A DNA stretch of 64,000 nt from JAXGRD01 sp040766105 (lineage in GTDB: Bacteria > Bacillota > Clostridia > Peptostreptococcales > Anaerovoracaceae). Both the position numbers and the translations under genes were made by a program. Where the stretch lies: assembly GCA_040766105.1 (NCBI GenBank), contig JAXGRD010000003.1, forward strand, positions 62,001 through 126,000, given 5' to 3'. The notes below the pieces were generated by a model that was not told the DNA's origin, did no database searches, and worked only from the letters and a program-made list of their open reading frames with translations. This document shows, piece after piece, positions 18,235 through 25,201 of the stretch. The stretch's first letter is position 1, and the number at the start of each line of letters is the position of its first letter.

Positions 18235-18918
18235 TTATTCTGTCTCGTCAATCACTTTCTTCGGTATGGAATATTCACATCCGCAGTAGTTCTGTCGAAA
18301 TAAATTGTACTTTTTTGACAGTTGAATGCTCCTTTGGAAACCCGCCTTCTTTTTGAAGTCCATATCCAGAAAGCCGATGTTGTATATGGCTGCCAATTTG
18401 CCCCCGATGGCGGCAATGACCTTGTAGTCCTTATGGGGACTTACCGTAAGTGTGGTAGCAAACAAGTCATATCCATGAATACTGGCGGTCTGGGCGGTTT
18501 CTTCCATTCTCAGCCAGAAACAATTCTCACAGCGACGACACCCTTCCGGTTGGTCCTCCAGGTTTTCCGCCACCTGATAGAACCGTTCTCTGTTATATGG
18601 TCCTTCTCGATAGCCTATGCGATAGGGATAGGCAGGATCTTCATTGAACTGTTTTACAAATGATATCTGGGCAGCCCTACGCCTTTCATACTCTTCCACA
18701 TCGGTGATATTGGGATTGTAAAAGAATATGGTCACTTCGTAGTCCTCCACCAACCGTTCCACCACAGCTGTGCTACACGGACCGCAGCAACTGTGCAACA
18801 ACAAAGAAGGTTTGCTCAGGCTCTTCTCCGGATCAAAAATGGTGGTATATTCAGTTTTGAAAAAGGTTCGCTCTTCATAAATCCGCATGATTGGCTTACC
18901 TGATTTTTCCCCTGTCAA
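18235..18918 (-). CDS. queH: Epoxyqueuosine reductase QueH
   Basis: About 227 aa; performs the last step of queuosine synthesis in tRNA wobble positions, replacing QueG. Motifs are LLHSCCGPCS near residue 40, GCRRCENCFWLRM near 128 and the late YCGCEYS cysteines that bind the iron-sulfur cluster and second metal. I keep a TTG start at 18918 because GGAGG sits 7 nt upstream. The next ATG, at 18888, has no comparable site. It is the first gene of the long minus-strand string and has its own promoter. Confidence 0.92.
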   Translation of the reverse strand: MTGEKSGKPIMRIYEERTFFKTEYTTIFDPEKSLSKPSLLLHSCCGPCSTAVVERLVEDYEVTIFFYNPNITDVEEYERRRAAQISFVKQFNEDPAYPYRIGYREGPYNRERFYQVAENLEDQPEGCRRCENCFWLRMEETAQTASIHGYDLFATTLTVSPHKDYKVIAAIGGKLAAIYNIGFLDMDFKKKAGFQRSIQLSKKYNLFRQNYCGCEYSIPKKVIDETE

Positions 18919-18959
18919 AGGTTTTCCTCCAAATCCGTTCTTTCCATTTCCAAGGGAAT

Positions 18960-18989
18960 ATTATATCATATGGTTATGAAAAACACCAA
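18960..18989 (-). promoter_or_regulatory. Promoter for queH and the following string
   Basis: On the minus strand TTGGTG (18984-18989), 18 bp spacer, TATAAT (18960-18965). The -35 box lies inside the first codons of the divergent radical SAM gene. Confidence 0.6.
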
Positions 18990-19884
18990 TCAGATTCACT
19001 CCATCGGCACCTGGTTAAAGGGGCACTTTGGGGAAAAAGTAGTAAAGTTGTCTTTAGACGGCGGATTCACCTGTCCCAACCGTGACGGTACCAAGGGAAC
19101 CGGCGGCTGTATTTTTTGTTCTGCGGGAGGCTCCGGGGAACTTGCCAGCACCATCCCCCAACAGATGGAGCTTCTACGGGAAAAGTGGCCCGGTGTATCC
19201 AAGTATATTGCATATTTCCAAAGCCATACTTCCACCTACGCACCGGTACAGGAACTGGAGCAAAAGTACAGGGAAGCTCTGAATCAGCCGGATATCGTCG
19301 GCCTTGCCGTGGCAACCCGGCCCGATTGTCTTTCGGAAGAAGTGCTGGATCTTCTTTCCAGCCTCAACGAGGAAACCTTCCTGTGGGTTGAGCTTGGCCT
19401 TCAAACCATCCATGAGGATCGCATCAATCGGTGTTATGACCTTTCCTGTTACGACGATGCTGTAGACAAGCTGTTATCCGAAGGGATTCGGGTGGTGACT
19501 CATTTAATCCTGGGACTCCCGGGAGAAGATGTTGCTCAAATGACTGCCTCCGTAAAATATGTCTGCAGCAAACCGATTTTCGGGCTAAAGTTGCATTTAA
19601 TGAATGTGGTAAAGGGCTCCGCAATGGAAACCCTATGCCCCGGATATACGCCCTTTTCTTCTCCGGAAGAGTATATTTCTCTTGTTTGTGACCTCCTGGA
19701 AATCATCCCTCCTGAAATCACCGTTCATCGCTTGACGGGAGATGTTCCGCGTCCTCTTCTCATCGCCCCGCCTTGGAGCTATAAAAAAAGGACTATACTC
19801 AACGGTATAGCCCATGAAATGAAACGTCGCGGTTCCTACCAGGGTTGCTCACTGACCCCGGGACCCAATCTGCCATCGCTGTAA
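18970..19884 (+). CDS. Radical SAM protein of the TIGR01212/YhcC family
   Basis: A 304-aa radical SAM protein. The cluster-binding cysteines are at about residues 39, 52 and 55 (FTCPNRDGTKGTGGCIFC). That widely spaced pattern marks this family, which resembles the Elp3 group without the acetyltransferase part. HLILGLPGE follows in the barrel. The role is unproven. It starts divergently from queH, with a weak ribosome site at the first ATG; a second ATG two codons later is possible. Its last 49 bases overlap the convergent tdk gene. Confidence 0.85.
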   Translation: MVMKNTNQIHSIGTWLKGHFGEKVVKLSLDGGFTCPNRDGTKGTGGCIFCSAGGSGELASTIPQQMELLREKWPGVSKYIAYFQSHTSTYAPVQELEQKYREALNQPDIVGLAVATRPDCLSEEVLDLLSSLNEETFLWVELGLQTIHEDRINRCYDLSCYDDAVDKLLSEGIRVVTHLILGLPGEDVAQMTASVKYVCSKPIFGLKLHLMNVVKGSAMETLCPGYTPFSSPEEYISLVCDLLEIIPPEITVHRLTGDVPRPLLIAPPWSYKKRTILNGIAHEMKRRGSYQGCSLTPGPNLPSL

Positions 19885-20435
19885 TGCTTTCGACATAGGG
19901 GGATATACATGTCCATGCCCCCTACAACGATTTGTTCCCCTTCTTTTACAAATTCACCATCCACCACTCTGGCAACCATGGTCGCCTTCCGGCCGCACCA
20001 GCAGATGGTTTTGATTTCTTCTATCTTGTCCGCGTAGACAAGCAGATGGTACGACCCTTCAAAGAGTTCGTTCCTAAAGTCGTTTTTCAGACCATAAGCC
20101 ATAACCGGAACATTGCAACTGTCCACAATCTCCACCAGCTGCTGCACATGATGCTTCTTGATGAACTGACATTCATCCACCAATACGCAGGAAATGGGAT
20201 GCTTTTCGTTTTCTCTCAAGAACACTTGGAGAAGATTGGTATCTTCCTCAATGGGAATGGCTTCTCTCTGCAGTCCCACCCGAGAAGAGATTACCCCCAG
20301 TCCGGATCGCTTATCAATGGATGGGGTAAAGCAGAGAACACGTTTGCCCCTCTCTTCGTAGTTGTATGCTACCTTTATCAGCTCGATGGACTTCCCTGCG
20401 TTCATAGTGCTGTATTTATAAAAAAGTTGTGCCAT
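19836..20435 (-). CDS. tdk: Thymidine kinase (type II)
   Basis: A 199-aa salvage enzyme phosphorylating thymidine. P-loop STMNAGKS, Walker B DECQF, and a structural zinc site formed by CWCGRKA and CRKH. Ribosome site GGGAGG precedes the ATG. The gene starts only about 25 bp after the T-run of the tRNA-array terminator, with no visible promoter between, so expression may rely on readthrough. Its 3' end overlaps the convergent radical SAM gene by 49 bp. Confidence 0.95.
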   Translation of the reverse strand: MAQLFYKYSTMNAGKSIELIKVAYNYEERGKRVLCFTPSIDKRSGLGVISSRVGLQREAIPIEEDTNLLQVFLRENEKHPISCVLVDECQFIKKHHVQQLVEIVDSCNVPVMAYGLKNDFRNELFEGSYHLLVYADKIEEIKTICWCGRKATMVARVVDGEFVKEGEQIVVGGMDMYIPLCRKHYSDGRLGPGVSEQPW

Positions 20436-20459
20436 AATGACCTCCCTCTTTAAAAAATC

Positions 20460-20499
20460 TTAAAAAATAACCCCTCGGACACGATGTCAGCAAGGGATT
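20460..20499 (-). terminator. Terminator of the tRNA array
   Basis: On the minus strand a long imperfect hairpin (about 13 pairs, AATCCCTTG...AGGGGTT) is followed by ATTTTTT, 14 bp after the tRNA-Phe CCA end. Confidence 0.8.
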
Positions 20500-20512
20500 A
20501 CCTTCCGGAAAA

Positions 20513-20588
20513 TGGTGCCCAGACTCGGAATTGAACCAAGGACACGGGGATTTTCAGTCCCCTGCTCTACCTACTGAGCTATCTGGGC
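20513..20588 (-). tRNA. tRNA-Phe (GAA)
   Basis: 76 nt with encoded CCA; anticodon loop CTGAAAA; acceptor GCCCAGA pairs with TCTGGGC. Last tRNA of the array. Confidence 0.97.
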
Positions 20589-20604
20589 AAGTAATATATT
20601 ATTG

Positions 20605-20681
20605 TGGTGGGCCATCAGGGACTTGAACCCCGGACCTGCCGGTTATGAGCCGGACGCTCTGACCAACTGAGCTAATGGCCC
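20605..20681 (-). tRNA. tRNA with CAT anticodon (elongator Met or Ile2)
   Basis: 77 nt with encoded CCA; anticodon loop CTCATAA; acceptor GGGCCAT fully paired, so not the initiator. Sequence alone does not separate elongator Met from lysidine-modified Ile2. Confidence 0.93.
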
Positions 20682-20693
20682 ATGTCGTTTATT

Positions 20694-20770
20694 TGGTCGG
20701 GGTGGCAGGATTTGAACCCGCGGCCCACTGGTCCCAAACCAGTTGCGCTACCAAGCTGCGCTACACCCCG
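20694..20770 (-). tRNA. tRNA-Pro (TGG)
   Basis: 77 nt with encoded CCA; anticodon loop TTTGGGA; acceptor CGGGGTG pairs with CACCCCG. Confidence 0.97.
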
Positions 20771-20783
20771 AAGGTTTGAAAAG

Positions 20784-20859
20784 TGGCAGGGGTAGTAGGA
20801 CTTGAACCCACGGCACGTGGTTTTGGAGACCACTGCTCTACCAACTGAGCTATACCCCT
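20784..20859 (-). tRNA. tRNA-Trp (CCA)
   Basis: 76 nt with encoded CCA; anticodon loop CTCCAAA; acceptor AGGGGTA pairs with TACCCCT. Confidence 0.97.
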
Positions 20860-20870
20860 ATATCGGCATA

Positions 20871-21028
20871 ATGGCGGAGAAGGTGGGATTTTGCATCCTC
20901 CCTCCGGGAGTCTGCCGTGCTGCGGCTCCCCTTTCGGTCGCCTTGCACCTCTCCCTGCTCTACAGTCCACCGGACTGTATCCCTTGCGGTCGAGCCCTCT
21001 CGGCTTCGAATCCCATAGGGATTATATA
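20871..21028 (-). repeat. tRNA-Ser-linked repeat, copy 1 (after tRNA-Ser GCT)
   Basis: On the minus strand, tRNA-Ser(GCT) is followed by about 138 nt and then by a second exact copy of its last 19-20 nt (20871-20890 equals 21028-21047). The unit is 157 bp. Its core, 20891-21020, differs at 8 of 130 positions from copy 2. It holds the hairpin ACAGTCC-ACC-GGACTGT and a GGGAG...CTCCC stem. The distal copy ends in an acceptor-like stem, GGAG/CTCC, plus GCCA. The layout resembles the repeats after tRNA-Tyr in the E. coli tyrT locus. Confidence 0.9.
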
Positions 21029-21119
21029 TGGCGGAGAAGGTGGGATTCGAACCCACGCGGCCCTTACGAACCCTAACGATTTAGCAAACCGTCCTCTTTA
21101 GCCTCTTGAGTACTTCTCC
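21029..21119 (-). tRNA. tRNA-Ser (GCT)
   Basis: 91 nt with a long variable arm and encoded CCA; anticodon loop TTGCTAA; acceptor GGAGAAG pairs with CTTCTCC. Its 3' end is repeated 157 bp downstream. Confidence 0.96.
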
Positions 21120-21146
21120 CTATTCCATCTTTTCTTGGCGAAGATG

Positions 21147-21309
21147 TTTTTTGGCGGAGAGGGTGGGATTTTGCATCCTCCCTCCGGGAGTCTGCCGTGC
21201 TTCGGCTCCCCTTTCGGTCGCCTTGCACCTCTCCCTGCTCTACAGTCCACCGGACTGTCTCGCTTACGGTCGAGCCCTTTCGGGTTCGAATCCCGTAGGA
21301 TACTTTTTT
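21147..21309 (-). repeat. tRNA-Ser-linked repeat, copy 2 (after tRNA-Ser TGA)
   Basis: Second copy of the 157-158 bp unit. The 24-bp block at 21147-21170 exactly repeats 21305-21328, the T-run plus the 3' end of tRNA-Ser(TGA). The distal copy carries GAGAGGG like its own tRNA-Ser(TGA), while copy 1 carries GAGAAGG like tRNA-Ser(GCT). Each repeat therefore matches its own tRNA. Core 21171-21300. Confidence 0.9.
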
Positions 21310-21398
21310 TGGCGGAGAGGGTGGGATTCGAACCCACGGCCCCTTGCGGAGTCACTGGTTTTCAAGACCAGCTCCTTAAACCACTCGGACACCTCTCC
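21310..21398 (-). tRNA. tRNA-Ser (TGA)
   Basis: 89 nt with a long variable arm and encoded CCA; anticodon loop CTTGAAA; acceptor GGAGAGG pairs with CCTCTCC. Its 3' end is repeated 158 bp downstream. Confidence 0.96.
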
Positions 21399-21425
21399 AT
21401 CATGAGTTCTAAATCACTATGAAAT

Positions 21426-21501
21426 TGGTGACCCGTCGGAGATTCGAACTCCGGACCCTTTGATTAAAAGTCAAATGCTCTGCCAACTGAGCTAACGGGT
21501 C
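21426..21501 (-). tRNA. tRNA-Lys (TTT)
   Basis: 76 nt with encoded CCA; anticodon loop CTTTTAA; acceptor GACCCGT pairs with ACGGGTC. Confidence 0.97.
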
Positions 21502-21511
21502 ATGTCTGTTT

Positions 21512-21588
21512 TGGCTGAGGTGGCAGGACTCGAACCTGCGAATGCTAGGATCAAAACCTAGTGTGTTAGCCAACTTCACCACACCCCA
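21512..21588 (-). tRNA. tRNA-Gln (TTG)
   Basis: 77 nt with encoded CCA; anticodon loop TTTTGAT; acceptor TGGGGTG pairs with CACCTCA with one G-U. Confidence 0.95.
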
Positions 21589-21618
21589 CCGGTATGCTTT
21601 GGCATCTAAAAAGGTAAA

Positions 21619-21695
21619 TGGTGAGCCCACAGGGATTCGAACCCCGGACGCACGGCTTAGAAGGCCGTTGCTCTATCCAACTGAGCTATGAGCCC
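21619..21695 (-). tRNA. tRNA-Arg (TCT)
   Basis: 77 nt with encoded CCA; anticodon loop CTTCTAA; acceptor GGGCTCA pairs with TGGGCTC using two G-U pairs. Confidence 0.95.
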
Positions 21696-21738
21696 ACACT
21701 TCTTATATGGAAAGCTCCTTTCGGAGCATTCTTTTTAA

Positions 21739-21812
<74 letters not shown>

Positions 21813-21819
21813 TTATTAT

Positions 21820-21894
21820 TGGAGCGGAAGACGAGATTCGAACTCGCGACCCTCGCCTTGGCAAGGCGATGCTCTACCCCTGAGCCACTTCCGC
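21820..21894 (-). tRNA. tRNA-Gly (GCC)
   Basis: 75 nt with encoded CCA; anticodon loop TTGCCAA; acceptor GCGGAAG pairs with CTTCCGC. Confidence 0.97.
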
Positions 21895-21901
21895 ATGTTA
21901 T

Positions 21902-21986
21902 TGGTGGAGGAGAGTGGATTCGAACCACTGTAGACGTAGTCAACGGATTTACAGTCCGCCCCCTTTAGCCACTCGGGCACTCCTCC
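21902..21986 (-). tRNA. tRNA-Tyr (GTA)
   Basis: 85 nt with a long variable arm and encoded CCA; anticodon loop CTGTAAA. It abuts tRNA-Thr with no spacer. Confidence 0.97.
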
Positions 21987-22062
21987 TGGAGCTGGCAGAG
22001 GGACTTGAACCCCCGACCTGCTGATTACAAATCAGCTGCTCTACCAGCTGAGCTATGCCAGC
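21987..22062 (-). tRNA. tRNA-Thr (TGT)
   Basis: 76 nt with encoded CCA; anticodon loop TTTGTAA; acceptor GCTGGCA pairs with TGCCAGC. Confidence 0.97.
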
Positions 22063-22099
22063 ATGAAATCACTGATAGAGTGAGAGATTTTTGAAAAAA

Positions 22100-22176
22100 T
22101 GGCGATCCGGATCGGGCTCGAACCGACGACCTCCAGCGTGACAGGCTGGCATTCTAACCAACTGAACTACCGGACC
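22100..22176 (-). tRNA. tRNA-Asp (GTC)
   Basis: 77 nt with encoded CCA; anticodon loop CTGTCAC; acceptor GGTCCGG pairs with CCGGATC. Confidence 0.97.
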
Positions 22177-22210
22177 GTACACTGATCTTTCTGTCTCTCT
22201 GTTAAAAAAT

Positions 22211-22286
22211 TGGTGGGCGCTATAGGGCTCGAACCTATGACCCCCTGCTTGTAAGGCAGGTGCTCTCCCAGCTGAGCTAAGCGCCC
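22211..22286 (-). tRNA. tRNA-Val (TAC)
   Basis: 76 nt with encoded CCA; anticodon loop CTTACAA; acceptor GGGCGCT pairs with AGCGCCC. First tRNA of the array. Confidence 0.97.
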
Positions 22287-22320
22287 CCAATGATGACCGA
22301 AATCCTCGGCACATTTATTA

Positions 22321-22349
22321 AATATACAGTAAAGGCTCTCTTCTGTCAA
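22321..22349 (-). promoter_or_regulatory. Promoter of the 15-gene tRNA array
   Basis: Minus strand: consensus -35 TTGACA (22344-22349), 17-bp spacer, -10 TATATT (22321-22326), about 35 bp before tRNA-Val. The -35 box contains the TGA stop codon of yigZ. Confidence 0.9.
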
Positions 22350-22963
22350 GCATTTTTCTCTACTTCTGACACAATTTTTTCCGTGCCTCCGGTGACATCA
22401 GTAATCCGCTTTCGCAGACTTTCTTTTTTTTCGATTTGGACGACAATCTCCATGGTTACCGCCTCGGTATAGGAAATGTCCGCCACCTCATAACCCTCAT
22501 CTCTGCAGATTCTTTCGATTTTTGAGAGAAAGGGATAGGCTACAGATACTGTCAAAACATACTTCTTTTCCACGGCTCGGATGCCCGCTGCCTCCACACC
22601 CAGCTTGGCACTTCCCGTATAAGCGCGAACCAGTCCTCCCGTACCCAGTTTAATGCCGCCAAAATACCGGGTTACCACCACAACCACGTTGGTAATTCCC
22701 TCTTTCACGAGATATTGAACCATAGGCGCTCCTGAAGTCCCCTGGGGCTCCCCGTCATCGCTTGCCCACTGGATTTGAAACTGATCCCCCAACACCATGG
22801 CGGGCACATTGTGAGTTGCGTCCCGATGGCTCTTCCTGATCCCCTCAATAAAGGCATCCGCTTCCTCTCTGGTCTCTACCGGCTTGATGTGGGCGATAAA
22901 CCGAGATCTTTCAATAATTTGTTCCGCAACCGCTTCTTTTTCCACCGTCTTATAAAGTATCAT
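22346..22963 (-). CDS. yigZ: YigZ/IMPACT family protein
   Basis: A 205-aa protein with the UPF0029/IMPACT N-terminal fold: SRFIAHIKPV, ASDDGEPQGTSGAPM and TRYFGGIKLGTGGL. A C-terminal DUF1949-like domain follows from about residue 135. In eukaryotes IMPACT affects translation control; bacterial YigZ has no settled role. It overlaps hflX by 14 nt and its stop codon lies in the tRNA-array promoter. Confidence 0.9.
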   Translation of the reverse strand: MILYKTVEKEAVAEQIIERSRFIAHIKPVETREEADAFIEGIRKSHRDATHNVPAMVLGDQFQIQWASDDGEPQGTSGAPMVQYLVKEGITNVVVVVTRYFGGIKLGTGGLVRAYTGSAKLGVEAAGIRAVEKKYVLTVSVAYPFLSKIERICRDEGYEVADISYTEAVTMEIVVQIEKKESLRKRITDVTGGTEKIVSEVEKNA

Positions 22964-24230
22964 ACTCTTTTACTCTTTTGTAATCCGCAGACTTTAGCTC
23001 CACCTTAATCATCGTCCCCTCTTCTACATGTTTCGTTTCCTCCACTTCCCCCTTTTCGTGGACATAGGAAACAATGTCTCCCCTTTTATAGGGTATGAGA
23101 AGATGGGCCTTCACCCTGCCCTGAAATAGTTTTTCATCTACTAAGGCAAGAAGGTCTTTTACCCCTTCTCCCGTCTTGGCAGAAATATTCATGCCCGGAA
23201 GGGAGCCTACACCGATAAAGCCACCGGTGAGCAGATCCGACTTGTTGTAGACCATGATTTTTTCTTTATCTCCGCCGCCGATTTCTTTCAGCACATGGTC
23301 CGTCACCTGAATATGAAATCCCTGCTCCGGATAAGTAGCGTCCACCACATGAAGCAGTAGGTCTGCATAGACCACCTCTTCCAAGGTGGATTTAAAGGCA
23401 TCCACAAGGGCATGGGGCAACTTGTTGACGAAGCCAACAGTATCTACCAGCAGAAACTCACGATTATTCTCCATCTTTATGCTACGATGTTGGGTATCCA
23501 ATGTAGCAAAAAGCATGTCGGCAGAGCCAACCATCTTTTCTTCTTTTTCCGTCAACTCCAATATCTTGTTCATCAATGCCGACTTTCCCGAGTTGGTGTA
23601 ACCCACCAGCGCGACGATGGGGATGCCGGTCTTTTCTCTTCGTGACCGTTGTACCGACCGCGTCTTCCGTGCCTGCACCAGTTCTGCCTTGATGTCATCC
23701 ATTCGTCTGGTGATATGCCTCCGGTCCGTCTCCAATTTCTTTTCTCCCGGTCCCCTCGTACCGATGCCTCCACCCAGTCTGGAGAGAGATTTACCAAATC
23801 CCATAAGGCGCGGCAGCCTATACTGGAGCTGCGCCAATTCCACCTGCAACTTTCCTTCTTTTGATGTGGCCCGGTTTGCAAAGATGTCCAAAATGAGAAT
23901 AGGTCGATCGATGACCCTCACACCCAAGGAATCCTCCAAGTTTCTAATCTGCATTCCTGAGAGTTCATCGTTGAATATGACCGTATCCGCTTCCATGTTT
24001 TCACACATCTCCGCCAGTTCTTCCACCTTTCCCTTTCCGATATAGGTGGCGGTATTGATCTTCTCAATATTTTGTATCGCCATCCCAAGAACTTCCCCGC
24101 CTGCAGCTTCTGCCAGACCGGCAAGTTCATCCATGGAGTAGGAAATATCTTCGTTCTTTGCGGCACCGGCAAGCACAACGCGGCTTTCCTCCCTGTCTAT
24201 AATCTCATTGTTTTCATTAAAACGTACCAT
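22950..24230 (-). CDS. hflX: GTPase HflX
   Basis: A 426-aa translational GTPase that splits stalled or hibernating ribosomes. The N-terminal HflX domain includes GGGIGTRGPGEKKLETDRR, then the G-domain with P-loop GYTNSGKSALMN, DTVGF and NKSD. An extra ~90-residue C-terminal domain follows. Ribosome site AAGGAG precedes the ATG. It lies immediately after the codY terminator and is probably partly fed by readthrough. Confidence 0.95.
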   Translation of the reverse strand: MVRFNENNEIIDREESRVVLAGAAKNEDISYSMDELAGLAEAAGGEVLGMAIQNIEKINTATYIGKGKVEELAEMCENMEADTVIFNDELSGMQIRNLEDSLGVRVIDRPILILDIFANRATSKEGKLQVELAQLQYRLPRLMGFGKSLSRLGGGIGTRGPGEKKLETDRRHITRRMDDIKAELVQARKTRSVQRSRREKTGIPIVALVGYTNSGKSALMNKILELTEKEEKMVGSADMLFATLDTQHRSIKMENNREFLLVDTVGFVNKLPHALVDAFKSTLEEVVYADLLLHVVDATYPEQGFHIQVTDHVLKEIGGGDKEKIMVYNKSDLLTGGFIGVGSLPGMNISAKTGEGVKDLLALVDEKLFQGRVKAHLLIPYKRGDIVSYVHEKGEVEETKHVEEGTMIKVELKSADYKRVKEYDTL

Positions 24231-24245
24231 TCAGACTCCTTGTAC

Positions 24246-24278
24246 AATAAAAGAGGGCTGCTGTTTCTACAACCCTCT
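24246..24278 (-). terminator. codY terminator
   Basis: Minus strand hairpin AGAGGG-TTG...CAG-CCCTCT followed by TTTATT, about 15 bp after the codY stop. Confidence 0.8.
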
Positions 24279-24289
24279 GCACGATTGTT

Positions 24290-25072
24290 CTATTTGTTCT
24301 TGATTGCCTCGAGTTGTTCATGGAACTTATGGTTGAGAACCTTTATGTGTGTTCCCTTCATGCCCAGAGACTTAGACTCAATGACTCCTGCACTTTCCAG
24401 TTTCCGAAGAGCATTGACGATGACGGATCGGGTGATTCTGGATCGGTCGGCAATTTTGCTGGCAACCAGTATCCCCTCTTCCCCATCCAGCTCTTCAAAG
24501 ATGCGAATAACCGCTTCGTTTTCCGAGTAAGACAAGGTGCTTAGAGCCATCTTCACGATTTCTGCATTTCTCTCTTCCGCTTCCTGTTCCAGGCTTTTGA
24601 CTCTCTGTATTTCCAGGCCGACTACCGTAGCACCCACTTCACACAATACCAAGTCTTCTGAACTGAATTCCGGGTTGTACCTTGTCAGCATCAATGTTCC
24701 CCAACGGGCCCCACCACCTAGGATGGGAACGATGGTGTGATACTTCGCCATAGTCGCCTGGTCGTCCTTAAAGATTTTGAGAATCTCTTCATCCTTCAAG
24801 TTTATTCTTGTCTCTTGTATCTTCATCAGCTCTGTATTGTAGTCCTCCCTAAAGGAGTCCGATCCGGTGGCCTGATCCTTAATGGTGTTCTTGTCCGTCT
24901 CCACTTTATAGCTGACGCCTAGAATTTTTCCTTTTGTATTCGCCAGATAAACGTTAGCGTCCATCAAATCGCTGAGTCTTGCGCACAGGTCATTGAAGGA
25001 GAAATTGCCCTTCGGTGCTTCCTGCAGCATCCAGTTGAGTTGCCTCACCTTTGACAGCATATCGTTTTCCAT
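24290..25072 (-). CDS. codY: GTP- and branched-chain-amino-acid-sensing global repressor CodY
   Basis: A 260-aa regulator, matching the usual ~259. The N-terminal GAF domain (to about 155) binds isoleucine, leucine or valine. The C-terminal winged helix has the recognition segment ASKIADRSRITRSVIVNALRK. I chose the ATG at 25072, giving the family-like N-terminus ML-KVRQLNW, rather than the longer frame to 25105. It is alone in its unit with its own promoter and terminator. It represses nitrogen, amino-acid and stationary-phase genes when nutrients are plentiful. Confidence 0.95.
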   Translation of the reverse strand: MENDMLSKVRQLNWMLQEAPKGNFSFNDLCARLSDLMDANVYLANTKGKILGVSYKVETDKNTIKDQATGSDSFREDYNTELMKIQETRINLKDEEILKIFKDDQATMAKYHTIVPILGGGARWGTLMLTRYNPEFSSEDLVLCEVGATVVGLEIQRVKSLEQEAEERNAEIVKMALSTLSYSENEAVIRIFEELDGEEGILVASKIADRSRITRSVIVNALRKLESAGVIESKSLGMKGTHIKVLNHKFHEQLEAIKNK

Positions 25073-25124
25073 GTTAACATCCCTTCTTCCGCAATCGCAA
25101 CACATTGAGATATCTTTCTGCTAA

Positions 25125-25153
25125 ATTATACATAACTATTCTTGCAGTAGCAA
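25125..25153 (-). promoter_or_regulatory. codY promoter
   Basis: Minus strand TTGCTA (25148-25153), 17 bp, TATAAT (25125-25130). Confidence 0.75.
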
Positions 25154-25165
25154 GCAATATTATTG

Positions 25166-25180
25166 ATTTTTTAGAAAATT
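25166..25180 (-). promoter_or_regulatory. codY: Candidate CodY box upstream of codY
   Basis: AATTTTCTAAAAAAT on the minus strand matches the consensus AATTTTCWGAAAATT at 13 of 15 positions and lies about 13 bp upstream of the -35 box. This would give autoregulation. The region is AT-rich, so chance matches are possible. Confidence 0.45.
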
Positions 25181-25201
25181 TCTCAAAAAAGGCACAATTG
25201 T

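Noticed and set aside
20875..21020. The tRNA-Ser repeat as a degenerate extra tRNA
   Set aside because: Only the 3' acceptor/T-arm end is tRNA-like; no D-arm or anticodon arm of proper size is present.
21098..21355. Arg/Gly-rich open frames running through the tRNA-Ser repeats and tRNA genes
   Set aside because: They cross tRNA sequences, have no ribosome sites, and the frame is not shared cleanly by both copies. They are by-products of the GC-rich structured repeat, although E. coli tyrT repeats do encode a small basic protein.
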